A stretch of 64,000 nucleotides of DNA from Alitta virens (GCA_932294295.1 OW028584.1:8750407-8814406); one strand, 5' to 3'; numbered from the stretch's first letter, positions 1-14,800 are shown. The notes: generated by a model not told the origin, from the letters alone. Made by a program: numbers and translations.

Positions 1-3000
1 CTAGTAGAACTAAGACCTATTGTCTTGCATTGACCACTAATTCCAAAATAAAATCCTGATGTTCAGGTCTTATGCTAACCTCAAGACGTCCTAATATTCG
101 TCACCATTAAATAAACACGATCTGTGTCCACAAATTATTACACGAACTACTTATTTCTCCAATTTCAAATTATCGAACTGATACAAAACATTTTATGCTT
201 GACTATTGTAAGATACAATTATGCCACCACTATGCGTTATATGAATTATAATCATCATAGCATCAATCATAAAACGGTATAGAATGAATGGGGATGCAAT
301 TTGGATTCGTTCATCAAATTTTTGAAATAATTAAGCTCCACACCAAAATTAATATGTGGTAATCTGTCAATAAAATGATCTATACTACCATTTTTACTTT
401 TTTTTAAAGAAACGACAACATATTTCTGTAAATCGTCTCCGTTCAACTCAAATCGCTCATCTTTAAAAATTAACAAAAATCCCAGTTACTTGTTTTAATA
501 TAAGAAATAAGTGAGAGCATAATATCATACAGAAGACAAAACAGCTCAAAACACTGCAACACAAATTGAGTAGCAAGGGAGCGGGGGGGGGGGGGGGTTA
601 AATATCGACCAATCAAGAAGCAGGGGGATGAGGGGGGGGGGGGTCCGAACCCTCTCTCATGCACCCCCAATCTGCTAGATCTTTGAGGCGTTTGCCAATC
701 TTCCCAGTGAGAATGATTTTGCGAGGTGCGGCTCCTAAACTAATTCCTTAAACAGGGAGGTCACTCTTCAATAAATATTTAAAGTTCAGACTTTCGTTTC
801 GCTTTATTGCGATCTATAGTAACAATAAACTGTATTAAATATATTGCTAACTGTGTAAGTCTATCAGTGATCTTTGGTATATAAATGTCATCCTTATGTT
901 TCTTTATCCTAGGATTACTTAACATCATATTATCATAATCTGATGTAAGTCAATAGAATGATCAAATAGAGAACGTAGATTTAACGCAATGTACTTCAAT
1001 TTCTCTTGAAAACAATACATAAGAAAAGCACTGAACATTTTCAACTAATAATAACACCCAATATCTTTTTAATTTTAGGATGGTCATTTCATGCATATTG
1101 AGCAAAAATACACACGATTGCATACGCAAATTTCGACTGCAGGATTTGGGGGCATAAAGTAATGCTGATTTGGATGGCCATAAATCTAATGTAATGCCAG
1201 CGTTACCCCCTCCCCGGAATCCTCCAATTAATAATTCCTAATATCATCAAATATGGGGGTCCCCCCCCCCGCCCTTTTTTTTTTTGTTTACGAAAATCGA
1301 CATTATCACAGCACCCCTCTCCTGCTAAATATCATTAATTACAAAGACGGCCGTAATTACCTGGGGGCGCTGTGCTAGTCTTATCGACTACGCAGTAAGA
1401 CGCTAGAGGTCTCTATTGTTCCTATTGTTCCATTGTCCTTTCCTTCCTCCCAGAGAAAAGAGTGCTGGAGTTTTAGTGATTACACTTTGATGTGGAGAAA
1501 TCAGTGTTCCGCTTGAATGCTCGAGATTTCTTTAAGATACAATATTATAGTAGGCCTAAAGAATAGGCAAAACTAGGCCCTACAGATGGTAGGCAGGCAT
1601 TGGAGAGGTCTTAAAAAGTCTTTTGTCAAATCCACACTCTCTAATTTATTATACAATTAGTAGATTCCAAGTCCCACTCATCAACTTTGATGTTTCGCAC
1701 AATCTCAAATTCACCCTTTTAACCAAACTAAACCATTTGTAAATTGACCTCGAACTTGTGTCTGGTCAATTAAAGATTTTTAAGTCATTCAAAGCTATCT
1801 AAAACGAAACAAGAACACAAAAGGTCAAATTAAATACATCAAAGAAGTAGAGATGTATTTCTGTTTACTTGACCTTGGAGAAATTAGGTCTAATTTCTCC
1901 AAGACTTGCCACACTTTTGCAACAATAACATTTGCATTTAAATGTGAAATTTCAGACTGACCACATAGCTCCATTAACACATCCAGTGTGAAATTCAAAC
2001 AAAAGGAAATTTTGCAAAGTATACATTTGAAATCCTCCAACCTCCCACGGCATGACTAATAATGCTTGAAAAAGAAAAATACAAATCATGTGAAAGTGCC
2101 AAGTCTGAAATGCAATTGACACAATGTGCACCAATCATTATCAGAAAAAGGCTACAGTTACTTATGTACGACCCAAGCCATATTTATGCAGTGGAAAGCA
2201 TTATAACACTTAATAAGTCGCATACATTATGTAATTATCAACCGTTTTTCAGATTAGATTTTGTGATCACTGACTATTAAAGACACTCTGCCGTGGCTAA
2301 TTCTACTTTTGATACGTTTTTGTGAAACCTAAAACCCTATTTTTTACCTATACATTTCTTGAACTTTATCATCTTTTACTTTATTAATACCTAGAATAGC
2401 CAATTTATAATTTATACTCACTATACTTTAGTTTCAATAACTGACTAATGAATTTTTTTCCCTTAAACACCGTGAATTACATTTTCTGTGAATTATTGAC
2501 TTTTTGACTGGAACCAATAACCCTTGTAATATGTTTATCCACCCCCTACTGCTAACAAGACTTAATCTGGCTTTTTTCACCCTATTACATTGTGCCACAT
2601 GACCTTGCAGCATTCATGCATTTGACCTTGCAGACTTTTGCAGTATTATTCCATGACCTTTCCGTGGGGTAGTTGACCTATGAAATGTTACCCGATTGTG
2701 CGTATTAACCCCTCAAGTGACAGGGCATTACCCCCTGTGTGGTAACAACTGCGAGCCCCTAATGCCAGCTGACCTCTGACCCCAGCAACAGCACCCCATT
2801 TGCTCTCCTGAGGGGTGGGGTCTTTGAGCATGTGCCTACCTACTCCGGTTTCCCCATCACAGTGTGCATGATGCTGGGACCGTCGAATTGTCAAATGACA
2901 CTTATTGACGTGAATCCACACTTTCCTAAAACCCTAAAATATTACAAACATAGGCCTAATAATAATTAAAGTCAGAAAGAACTTTTTTCTAGTAAAACAC

Positions 3001-6000
3001 AAAATACTTAAAAGTAGTTTTCTTCCTAGGACATAGGTACAGTTAAGCAGGTCTCTGTAACTTCCCCCAATGCAAAGACAAGCATTTGGAAAACTTTTCA
3101 CCCTATGAAAAGGAAGTACAATCAAAACAACTTTCAATATCAAGATTTTAAAATATCACATACTATTAAACTGAAGTATGTATGGCCACACAATCGCAGT
3201 TAAATCTTGAAGCTGATAAATTCATTATTGGGACCAAAGTTGTCTTTGAACCTACAAATCTTAGCGGGGAAGTTTAAATGTAATTCTGTGGAAACCTGTG
3301 GAAATGTGATGAAATATTTGCTAAATTTCAAACGCTGACGTTTCTGGGCAGGTGTCAGAGTGGCCAGCAGCGTCCAGCAGTGGTCAGTGGATAGCCAGGG
3401 GGTTTTTTAAGCAAACGAAGGGCATAATAAGTTGGGGGGTAGGGTGAAACCCTGGGTGCCTGTTTTGTGGGTATAGAAAATGAAAATTCACCCCCGATTA
3501 CCCGACCATTATGCAGACGCCCGCCAAGCATGGATGGATGACCAATGCACACTTCCAATCGAAACAAAAAATACCCCCCCCCTTTAAAAACACCCCCCAA
3601 AGATGGACACAATCTCCCCTACAGGGGGCCAACGGACCTCTAACCCCTTAAACCATAAATTTTCTTCCCTACTCAGTGCCTGCCCCCAACTAACACCTTC
3701 TCTGTGCTGGGTTGTGCACACTTGTGCATTTCAAACGACTTTCTGATAACGTTAGGTTTTAGTTCTCTAAGTAGCCACTAGGGGCGCCTGTCACAATCTC
3801 CGCAAGGGGGCGTTGCAGCAACCGCCTTTAATTGACATTTTTTAAACGGTCCTCAGCCAAATAACAAAATGCTTTAAAATGATCACATACTTGATTCACT
3901 AAAATAACTTTTAATTTGCATTATTTCGATAAAATTGCTTTTCAAATTCCTATAGCCATCATTATCCATATTCAAATGGATAAAGCTGCTCTCGTCGGAG
4001 GCTTATTATAACACCAATATTGACAACATTGCAGGTGAAATACTGCAGTTGTCCAATGAGTCTAAGAAAGTGCACAATTCACATTAAATACGTTGCAAAA
4101 AAAATCGAAATTTTCACTTAATATAATCAAGAAACTATGAAATAATCATAAGTTTTCACACTTGTCAGGCAAACCCATAACTTGACCAATTTTCACCGTT
4201 CTTCCAGTCTTTTGAGTCAGAACACCAACGTCATATTTAGGCCGGCATTTTCATTATCATTTTGACCCATCACTTATGGCGTCTTTAAAATAAAACCTTA
4301 CAATGCCATGCCGTGCAAGGAATGGTCAAACACCCTAACTGACCAATAGATAGCCAATGGTCACTTTTGACCCCTGTTATACAAAGAATAAAAAAGATTC
4401 TTGGCCTTTCATCTTCATTGAGGCCAGGGTGACAGGATGGCATTTTGAGATGCACCCCAGATACGCACGCCATCTAGCGTACAAGCAACAAAGCATTGCC
4501 ATGACAACAACGCCATGCGTGACAGGAGAGGAATCTTCAAAAACACGCATGCCTCAATAATAATGTATTCGAGTATTGAATTTATTCGCGTTTATTATTT
4601 TCTAATTAATTAGGCCTACTTGTTCAGGAGTAAAACGACGTCCCATTTAATCAAATGTCAAAATTACTCTACTTAAAAAATAAAGGTACACTTCACCGTT
4701 AGTTCCATTTTAGCTCATATTTCATACAATTTTACCCTAATTTGCAATATCCTATCTGGGAGTATCTGTGAGACCTAAAAAATTTACAGCACCCGTTTTA
4801 CAGAACCTTATATAATTTAGAATGTCATAGGTGCTTATTCGGGCACCAAGTCTCTTGGGGCACCAAAGCCGGACGAAAAATTATGAATAAATGGATAAAT
4901 AAAAGAATAAAATAGTGACTGCTTTGAAGTTTGACTGCATGATTCAGGGCCACCATTTTACAAAGTAAAGGCTTCTTAGGGAGTTAGCAGAAAGTGGGGC
5001 ACCTTGAGCCCCCTTTACAATTCGTATGCCCAGACTATTTAAGATACCATACTTTGTAGTATTATATTCCTGCAATACCCACGGTGCTTTACAATGAAGT
5101 CCCACATTATGATACCATTATTTGCAATATATATTTCTTACTTATTTGTACTCCATTCATAACACGTATATCATACTTCACGGTATCCTTTTCTACAGCA
5201 CCCCATTCTACAGCACCCTACTCCATCCTACACCTCACAGTACTTTAAATGTAAAACGATGGCATTAGCAATGAATTCATTCAAGGCCAGGGAACTACAT
5301 TGTAAGGCAAGAGCAATTGCAAATGACTAAGCCTCGATCCCAGGCCAGCCTTATTGCAGCTTGTGTTGGGCGATTTGCAGCTCAATGAGACCTCGTTGCC
5401 ATGACAATTTGTAACCTGACAACCCCCTTTCATCTATTTTGTCAAATTATCACAACAATTGAGCAAAAGAGAATGCAAATCCATTCAAAATCATAAAAGA
5501 CGAAAAGATTTATTTTTGTACCATATTGCTATAATGTCTTATTAACAACTCCATGGATTATGATCTTTGCTGAAAGAAAACTGATCTTTGTTGAAAAGAA
5601 AACAATTCTACACATGGCATCACGAGGCATTTCCGTATTATAGGAGACCAATAAAGACATTTTGCTCATTCTAACATCTTAATAAATATACTTAGCAGAA
5701 TATAAATAGGCTATAATTAACACATATTAGGTGTAATTTGGTTTCAAGATAGAAATGCAAAGCCATCAAAATATAACAGTACATCGAAACCCTATAATTA
5801 GATCCACCTCGATTTGCAAGCAGAAATTCAGAAAAAAAATAAAAACAATTGTCTCAATGTATAATAATGTAACCCATATTACACATTTACCTTTAAGTTG
5901 GGTATTTTCCTAGCCCCAACCTCGTTAATACGACCAGGTCTTAATTAATCCACTAACTGTATCTAAACATGCTCTTCCTAATCTACATCGAAGAAAGATG

Positions 6001-6950
6001 AATAGTCGTGACATCTGTGAGTAAGATCTCATTTGACATGGCTTCCAACAACGTCATGCAAGTTGCATGAGCTAGGATCCTCTGGTTGTCAATGAAACGT
6101 CATCACCAATTGCCATGACAACGCATCAAGTACTAAAGCAAGGAGGCTTGAAGCAGCATAGGTGATTAGGTATATTTTATTATTTAGTATCAGACACATT
6201 AAGCAACTCATTGCAGTTTTCTTGTTCACAAAAAAAAAGCATAAAAAAAAGAGAGATCGAGTGTAATATATAAGCTCAACATAATTTAATCAATGCTAAC
6301 TTGAGCCTGAAACAAAAATATTCAATTGAGCAAGGAGGTTATGTTTAACAAACACTATTTTCAATACACTGTAAAAAAATAAATAATAAATTTGACATAG
6401 ATATAACATTGTTCAATTCATTTACTCAACAGAGGTCGCCACTTTATGGTTCTAGAGCACATCCGTTAGATGTCGCCACTTGATAGAGTTGTTGTCAGGA
6501 GCGGACACCAGGGTCGCCCCAGTGCCAATACGCCCATTTGGCTGGGACCTGCCTAAGTGGTAAACAGCTAGACGCAGTGGCCAGCGAATACGACCATACA
6601 TACAGACAACTAAGTTAGAACTCTGACACTTTATGTTGAGCTGCACAACTTTACAACTGGTTTGACTTATACGAATACAGTGGGTATTTCTTTCTATTGT
6701 ATTCTTATAAGTTGAGATCAAACCATTTGCTTAAATGTGAAATATTTAACCAATCTTACATAGGCTTAGATACTAACATATTCATGCCACTGAAATAAAG
6801 TGCAATAGGTACTTAAATTAAAATTGAGCAATTTCAAAACTATATGCTCACATTGCAACATCATCGTTGATACCGTACCAAACCACTGTCAAGCAAATAA
6901 ATTAATGCCATGCATAAATTAGCAATTGATATCTTTGGCCCAATTTAAAA
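1..6950. other. gene-free flank / likely intron, no supported gene
   Basis: I see no supportable gene here. All ORFs are under 100 codons, lack family resemblance, and their frames are not preserved. The stretch is AT-rich and holds poly-G and poly-C runs near 583-640 and 1260-1290, plus scattered A/T tracts. Because the host gene exon at 6,960-7,241 ends with a splice donor pointing left on the minus strand, at least part of this stretch is probably an intron of that gene. Its next exon lies further left or was not recognised. Confidence 0.5.
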
Positions 6951-6959
6951 GTCTCTTAC

Positions 6960-7241
6960 CCGGATGTCCAAGAACATTGCGATGTTCGTGTTTGATTGCA
7001 GATGCCATCAGAGGAAATGATGACGCTGCATCGTACAAGTGGCCATGGGCCGAGAGAGCATGAATGCCAGCATATTCGCCAGAGACCGGTATACCCGTGA
7101 TGGGGTCTATCGTAGGCATGGAGGCATGGGCCGGTTGCGTGTTGACTAATGGCACTCCTTCGCTTGTACCTCCAATGATATGGGGCGGGTATCCCTCCGG
7201 GTAATATCCAGAAGAGCTCTTCTCTGTCGAGGCAGATCCAT
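6960..7241 (-). CDS. internal coding exon (exon 2) of an unrecognised host gene
   Basis: This is a minus-strand exon of about 94 codons bounded by a good acceptor (TTTATAG at 7,242-7,248) and a good donor (GTAAGA starting at 6,959). It enters in phase 1, which matches the exon at 12,614-12,713, so the two join in frame and give about 127 residues so far. The product is rich in Gly, Ser, Pro, His and Tyr, with short motifs such as YYPEGYPPH and IDPITGIPV and a basic IKHEHR stretch. This composition is typical of the disordered N-terminus of a transcription regulator, but I see no folded domain and cannot name the family. It ends in phase 1, so at least one more exon must follow to the left. 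Confidence 0.7.
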
Positions 7242-10200
7242 CTATAAACAAAGAAAACAATGCCATGAATTAAAACTTGTCATCCACCACACAGTGAGAC
7301 AGATGAGTGAAGTAGAGGTTACCCAGCTGTGGCTCAATCGATCTTATTTAAGGTTTTATTTGGAACTCTTAATTTGCAGATGAAAACGTTTATTTTCAAA
7401 ATAATGGGAAATCTGAAAAAGAAAATCTTGCTATAAATATGTTGTTTCCTTTGAATCCCATAAACTTTGCTATAAATACTCTTGTGAAGTTTACCCCCAG
7501 CTGGTTTGGTGTCATCGATTCACCTGCCAACCCCAGGCCTTCTATAATAGAGTCTTTTCACTGAACAGCCCTGAATTAAGCTGGACATAAGTCTTTCCTC
7601 TCCTCTTCTTAATCATTTTGCTTTTCAGACACAGTAGGTAATAACTAACTGATTCCATAAATATAACTTTCTCAGAAAAATAACAAACATCAACTAAATG
7701 ATGAAGTGTCAAATATACATTAAAATGCACTAAAAAATACTGCTGCTAGGATGCACTTTGCTTCAGCCAATCACAGCCAAGGGCGGGAACGTTTTTAGCC
7801 AATAGAATTGCAGTATTCTGTTTTAGCCACCTGGTGGAAATACAGAGAACCTTCCATGAAAATCACAAAAGTTATATAAGGAAACTGGATATGTCTATGA
7901 AGTCATGAGAACATTCGTAAAATACATAAATACACTTCTTACACAGTACAAATCAAAGCAACGATAAATATATACAACAGGTTATATTTATAATGGCTGA
8001 TTTGGTATTTTCTAGCAATAAAAAGGTATGTTTTGTATACATGGTTTAGGATTATCCCATAAGTCAAGTATATAGGAAATGTTGCAACATTTATATATAA
8101 ATACTAAATACCAGTAAATACACAAAGACTAAGAAAGCCTCCTAGCTGAGCAGAGAGTCTCTGCTTGGATGAATTTGGTCCCTGGAATATGGCCAAGAAA
8201 GCTGAAGGGTGTTCGCTGAGGGTTTTTTACTTACAAGATTAAAAAAAGAGGGCATCACAATCTAGGATCACATCATCCACCAGGGGGCATGCAGAGCAGC
8301 AATATCCAAATATGCTATATCCAAAAATGCATCACCTGTTGTGACGTCTAATGATTTATCAATAATCCCAGTTGTTTAAGTGGATTATTTTTATGGCAGA
8401 TGCAAGCTACACGAAATTTTACTTAGACCAAGGTCAATTAACTAATCGATTATATCCGCATTAGTACTTAATATAACAGGGATGTATAGTGTTAATTATC
8501 CATGAAGTTCATTAAATATTAACATTGACTCATTGATAAGCACCAGACTATAGTTGCATTCAAAATAAATGGCCAGCCGTTTTTCAGTCATATTTTGCAT
8601 GGAGCAGCACAAAATAGATTGAGATTGTTTGCAACAATTCAAATCCCAACTTTCTAGCTGATAAAAAACACTTCTGGGAAAGAAATGACTTGAAGATTTC
8701 TATATTCTCCATTGTACTTTCTGCTGCTTCTTTGTGACCACAACAAATAGCTATAATGACGACAAAATGGCAAAAAAATGATCATTGCAAAGATAGGAAA
8801 CTTGAAGTTAATATGTACAGAGAGGGGCGTTTAATAAGGGCGAGAAAGTAGGCACTTGACTTTTTGGTAACTTTTATATCTGAAAATAAGACCAATAAAC
8901 AAGTGGACATTTATTGAGAATTATAGTACAGTTCTTACATTTACCAAAAGGTCAATTAGCACTAGTAAGCCAAGTCGAATCTTTTGATTGCAATAACTTT
9001 AGCAATGAGGAGTAGTAAGTAATTAAATTTAAAGGTTTTTATCATTTAAAAAAAAGCTCCATCGTTTTTTTTTAACGTAAACACAATCACGTGCATTTGT
9101 AAATTCAATATGGCGCCCGTTGCCTACCCACCAACAAAGTAGAGGGGGTCAAAAATATCTGGAGAGCCACCCTCCCCCTCTCTCTCTCTCTCTCAGCAAG
9201 ACGCCTTAATCATCCCAGTCAAAGAGCGGTCAATTACGTAAGGTCCAGCCATCCAGTGGACACTGGTCAATATCAGATAATTCAGACTGTATAATAGACA
9301 GTGTTAGCATGCCAAGCTGCAGCTGTTTGCAGTCAATGCATATTGTGAAGAGTCCACTCATATATTGGTGTAAAACTTGTACATAGCTAATTTGGGGATA
9401 CAATTTACTTCATTTAATATAATCATGATAATGCCAGTACACATTAATTAGCTACATGCAATGCAGTTCTATACTATCTAATTAAATTTCAAACGTTTAT
9501 CATAAAAATATATATTCTAAAAAGCATTTACAGTAATGTTTAACTACTAAAATACTCTTATTTAGAATACTTATTAAACCAGTTGATAATTGCAAATTTA
9601 TGATAACTCAAAAATTACATTATTTCAGTGAAGCTCATATCCCCACCCCAAGCTAAATCTGTTCCATGCCTCAATAATTCAAAACGCAAATTAAGATTAA
9701 ACGACTGTGAGACACCGATCTTTCTTGATTGACTTCTAGACCACCTCAATTGTCCCCACAAGGTTGGCCACATAACACTTAGATTTGTTATGACACTCTT
9801 ACGACGATTTATTTCTAGAGTTGTAATTGTGACACAACCATTATTAACAGTGATATAAGAATGCTGTGCAATTCAATGAAATCCTCACTCACAACAGGTA
9901 CAGTACAACACAATGTGCAATGTTATGAAAGCGCCAAGTCTCTTACTGGAACCTTTGTAATTCATGCTATCAACTTGTCATATGTTATACAGGGCTGGAT
10001 AACTGTCTAAACTGCCAAGGACAAAATATCACAACCTCTTGATTAGAAGCCGGGTCTAAAAAAAAAGGCCTGTCTTATTTAGATGCCGTGACAAGAATGA
10101 GATTTATTTAGGCCTATAAAACTAGTAACGTAATTTCTAAGCACAACTTTAATATACTGCTATTCATCAACTTTTGCTGGAGGGAAAAGTCATGACAAAA

Positions 10201-12613
10201 TGGCCAGCAGCCCACCACCATTATATACCCAAATTTCTCCAAGAAATATCCAAGTGTAGCACCCTTTAAAATATGTCAATTCCACTTGGAAGGAAGTGCA
10301 GGAGTGAAAGCAAAACGGGTAAATACCAAGAGCCACGCGACGGTGGGGTGTTACAATGACCTTATTATATCACAAAGACCCTATTGAAGGGGTCGGCTAA
10401 TGAGGGTCTTTGTAAGAGGTAATTACTCTGCAGGTGAAAGTCATTGCTAAAGAAACTGAGCCAATCGGTTAAGACCAATCTAACATAATTTTTATGACTC
10501 AGGTAGTTTTTTTTTTTCTATTTCCATCAATTGAATCAATGCGCACAAGACGTTTTTCGTTTCGGCTGCTATCATTTTGTTTGCATAAATTCATTCAATT
10601 AATCTTAATAGATATTTTCAAACGGGATATATCGCATAAAACGATTTAACCTTTAAACATATATTACATAATACCAGCATAATGAACCTACATCAGACCT
10701 ATAGAGAAAGTTAACAAGTTTCTGTTTGATATATATTTTAATGATAGTCACTTCATAAAGCTGTCTTCTTTGACATTCAAACCATTGAATCAAAGAAAAT
10801 GGGTTTAAAAGAAAATTCATCAGATTACTTTTTATCCATTCCAAATTTACCCCACTTCTCTTTTTAGAATACAGCCCTTTGGGGGGTGGGGGTGCTTCAT
10901 TGTTACGTAATTTTCTGTATGAATGAAGTCACTTCTTTCAAAATCTTCAAAGTTGAAGTCAACACCTTTTGAAAATGGACTCTTCCAATTGGTAAAATAA
11001 GTTTGTCCGAAATTTATTTTTTTAGCAAGTGCATGTGTTCATCTGAATATCGCTAAAATCATTGGTTTTTTTAAATTATTAACTAAAAAAAATTCAGATC
11101 ATTCAAGTTTTACTATTTTTTGGAATAACTAATTACTTGTTACTTGTACATTGAGAAGTGGATTACAATAGTTCAGTCAAATTTTTAATTTTTACATTGT
11201 CAACAGAATGTTATACTTGAAAGAAAAAAGTACTTACAATAACCTAAAAGTACTTCCAAATTAGTAAAACATACAATTCTTTTAGTTTGTACATTGTGTA
11301 TTTTTCACCTAAACTCTATCTCTATATAGACTAATTTTAGGGTTAGGGGGTCAGCGAAGACAGAAGAGCGTCATATTACGTAATATCTTTTATGCACCCC
11401 TCAAGGGCCACACCCTGCTAAACCTTACAAAAAGTAAGACATAGCAACCCCCCCCCCCCCCCCACCCCCTCTTTACAGAGAGATTCGACATAAGAAATTC
11501 ACATTGACTGGCTCCAGCTCCATTCAAATATAGATTTCAGATTTCAGAAATTGATAATGTGCAATATAACTTGGACTAGCATATGAAGTCAATGACTGAC
11601 CCTGAACTGAATTAAAATAACTACTCAATAAATTAATTTTAATATGCGGCAATAGTTAATATAGTTTACCCTATATTCTGAGTGTTTTACGAATGACTAC
11701 ACATTTTCCTTTATTCATTTATAACTGTTTTCTCAATTAATGAATTAATATATTTTATACCAAATTTCATGAAGACTAATTCGTTTTATTGCAATGGAAA
11801 ATAATTAACAACAAAATATATTTTAAATTAGTAATATTATCTTTTGGCAAGAAAGTAAAATCTTCTTTAAATAATATATAAATATAATTTTATTGACAAG
11901 ATATTATTATTATTGATACATTTGTCAATAATATAAAATGTATGATCCAACAGGCCTATTATTACATGTATATAAAGTCAGATTATGCCTAATTAAGGTC
12001 AAATGATGATCAAATAAATAACTGCCTGTATTCTCTTTATCTATGAATATGTCATTTTTTTCTTTTTTTCTCTTCTCACCACCCTAAATAGCCAATGGTC
12101 AGCTAGAGCACCGAATGGTCGTTGTATAATCTATTACTAACATTACGTAACATTAGACTATACGCTCCGCCGCCTACTTTGTTTTGTCAACACTGGACTA
12201 ACTCTAATTGCAATTCAGAGAGTATAAGCACGGTTTATCAAAACAAACTGTCATTTTCACTTGTCTTAGTGCACTTTCGCTGTCTGTTTGTATTTTCGTT
12301 AATAAATTGTCCAAAAAATAACAAGGCAGTGAGGGAACATTGTGTATAAGAGACGCGTAACTTTTAATGAGCTATAAATAGATAGCAATTTAATCGTCTG
12401 CCTTGTTAAAGTACTGTCTTTGGAAGACATTGAGTAAATTGGGAATGAATGGTTGATATTTCGTTAGCACAATGTGTCTAAGAACCGAAAAGGATTTTTA
12501 ACATTAAATCTATCTACATTGTAGCAAGGCTTATAAGTCATTACGTAAGAAACTAGCAGCCAACATGGCGGATTGTCCATGTCAGGAACTAAGTAGCAGA
12601 TAAAATCACTCAC
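7242..12613 (-). other. 5.4 kb intron of the host gene
   Basis: This is the intron between the two coding exons (donor GTGAGT at 12,613-12,608, acceptor AG at 7,243-7,242). It contains simple sequence, such as the CT run near 9,178-9,194 and C-runs near 11,449-11,462, and many AT-rich stretches. No ORF in it looks coding. I see no transposon with recognisable ends, in contrast to the region right of 13 kb. Confidence 0.6.
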
Positions 12614-12713
12614 CAAAATTATTGTGATGTCTGTAGTTCGAAACTGGCGACGTAAATTGCCCAGAAGCATCAACGTTAGAAGAATACGACTCGAAGTATC
12701 CAGTTTCAGCCAT
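12614..12713 (-). CDS. first coding exon of the unrecognised host gene
   Basis: The ATG at 12,713-12,711 opens 33 codons plus one base, followed by a consensus donor G|GTGAGT. The encoded start (MAETGYFESYSS...) is Ser, Tyr and Asn rich. The phase-1 end joins the exon at 7,241 by completing a GAT codon, so exon pairing is supported by frame and by splice signals at both ends. I chose this ATG because no other in-frame ATG lies closer to the donor. Cellular role is unknown; the composition resembles the disordered start of a nuclear regulatory protein. Confidence 0.7.
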
Positions 12714-13130
12714 TTTTTGGCTTAGATCAAGAACTTTTTCTCATACAACGATCTCCGCTGACTCAAGCAGTGCACACAATGCGCAACAGGGAAAGTCCAT
12801 TTGACATGTAGGGGGGGAGGGAGGCATTATTACACGCTCTTATTTGTCACTCAACCACCCCCCCCCCCCCTCAAATGACTGTACCGCCCCCCTCAACTGG
12901 AGTGCAAAACACCTTTTATAAAAAACGCTAAAATATTTGTGTAGGAGAAAACATGCTCATAGTTTGTGACTCCTCTAGTAGTGAGAAACGTACAAAAGTT
13001 TGTAAGCTTCCAAAGGCGGACGGACGTGGATATTGTCAGGGATAGCAATGACCATCTTATGATATCTATGATGTGCTGAGATTATTTTTAATGTTTTGAC
13101 ATAGCAAGTTGTTATTATTTTTAGACATAT
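12714..13130. promoter_or_regulatory. presumed 5' region of the host gene
   Basis: This is sequence just upstream of the first coding exon on the minus strand. It contains a G-run (12,811-12,820) and a C-run (12,857-12,870). No TATA box is obvious at a fixed distance. Assignment as promoter or 5' UTR rests on position only. Confidence 0.3.
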
Positions 13131-13700
13131 AGCCATTTTTTTAAAGTATGTACACAGATGACACTAAGCTTTACAGGATAGTAAAAACGATGATGAATGT
13201 TATTTTTTACAGACTGACCTTGATAGAGCATATAACTGGGCTTGTCTTTGGCAACTAAAACTGATACATCTGAGAATATAAACGTGCAGATACAATTTCA
13301 ATTCCTCCCTAGATGGAACTAATATTAACAGGGTCGAATCTATCTGTGATATTGGTGTACAAAATTACTACAAACGAGTCTTATCTGAAATTTACAAATC
13401 AATGTAATTCGCTGGTAAAGAAGGTACATCACAACGTTTGAAACATTTTTAATACTTTTAAAGTTCATTCTGCGGACTTCTATGTAAATATGTACACAAC
13501 ATATGCAAGACTAATTTTGGAATCTTCTAATCAACTGTGGTCACCCTACCTTAAGGAAAATATACTTCACTAGAAAGTTGCCTGGCCTATGTGATTTTTC
13601 AAACACGGTTGTCAAAGTTATTGTAGATAACAATAGTGTTAAAGACTTTAAACATAAACTGAAAGATTTCTTGTTAAATTTATTTTAGGGGGAGTAGCAC
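13130..13700 (+). pseudogene. LINE reverse transcriptase remnant (CR1/L2-like)
   Basis: Translated in shifting frames, the start gives a tyrosine/aspartate box-like string (MYTDDTKLYRIV, 13,147-13,183), followed by peptides in the order expected of the thumb and C-terminal part of a non-LTR retrotransposon reverse transcriptase. There are many stops and frameshifts. No 5' part or poly-A tail is visible, so this is an old 5'-truncated copy. The family call is by motif order only. Confidence 0.5.
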
Positions 13701-14132
13701 ACAACACCCTTGCTGTTTTTATTGTATATATTTTATCTGAACAGTAAATTTAAATTCTAATGAGTTAAAAGTTGGGACTGAAGGTGAAATTTACCCCCAG
13801 TATATCGATCCCCTCTTGGATATGCCTCCGGCCAAATTATTGCCATGACCTTAACCTCTTGACACCAAGTTGACCAAACTATAGCATGATAGACACAGAC
13901 ATTATTTATATTAGGATTTTGTTACAAAAACTTCAGCCATAAGGCTAGTGTCAGCTTATTGTAGAACAAATAGCTACATTTAAAAAAATAACAATGAAAC
14001 AACCACAAGGATTGAACAAAGCTACTGTGGTATCAGAAAATACTTCATCGGTGGTTACATGTCTGTTATAAATGGTTATTGACCTTCATTATTTTTATAT
14101 AAGTCAGATTTAATTCTGTAATTTTTTTTTTT

Positions 14133-14240
14133 TACTACTACTACCACCACTACTACTACTTCTATTACTAACTACCATTACTACTACTACTACTAATACT
14201 ACCACTACTACTACTACTTCCACACTACTAATACTTCTCC
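14133..14240. repeat. ACT trinucleotide microsatellite
   Basis: Imperfect runs of ACT/ACC triplets follow a T-run. The Val-rich and Ser-rich reading frames across it are low-complexity artefacts. Confidence 0.9.
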
Positions 14241-14336
14241 AACTATAGCACCGCCCTTTAGGTTCACATGATATGTTGAATTTGTACCCAGTTTCTGTGC
14301 CATGCCAACTTAGTGTCCCAACTATAAGGTATATGT

Positions 14337-14800
14337 GTAACAATGTGTGGACTTCAGGCTTACCATCTCATCATTGCATCTGCTCTGCTGGTAAAATAAC
14401 CTGCTAAGCACTGAAACAATACAAGGGAACTTAGCTGCCCACCATTGGGGAACAGTGAGACAAATGACTGAGGAAAAAGAAACAACATTGCACACAGGTA
14501 TCATTAAAACTGTTCAGTGTTCATCCAACAAGTTCATCCAACAAGCAGAAGGGCGGGTATTACACTTTCATTTCCAGACACATTCATTTCCAGGATGGAA
14601 TTACATACAGTAGCACTCTATATGGCTTCGTGCTTTGTAATAGCGACATATCTCGGCTATGTTTTAAATTTGGAAAAATATTATTTCTTGAGTGTTTATA
14701 TGGTTTGCCACTTGGCCTACATCGCCTGTTACGCAATGCTAATTAGAGTTCAAGATGTCCTAGTTTTTCATATATGGGCTATGGCAATGCTTCCTAAGGA
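14337..14800 (+). repeat. dispersed repeat, copy 1
   Basis: Two blocks recur at 30.4-31.3 kb. One block includes 'gtgtggacttcaggcttacc' and the other 'tgccacttggcctacat', each with the same neighbouring words and moderate divergence. The order of the two blocks differs between copies, so this is a composite of at least two old dispersed repeats. The 97-codon ORF at 14,517-14,810 lies inside the repeat and is not conserved in the second copy. Confidence 0.6.
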
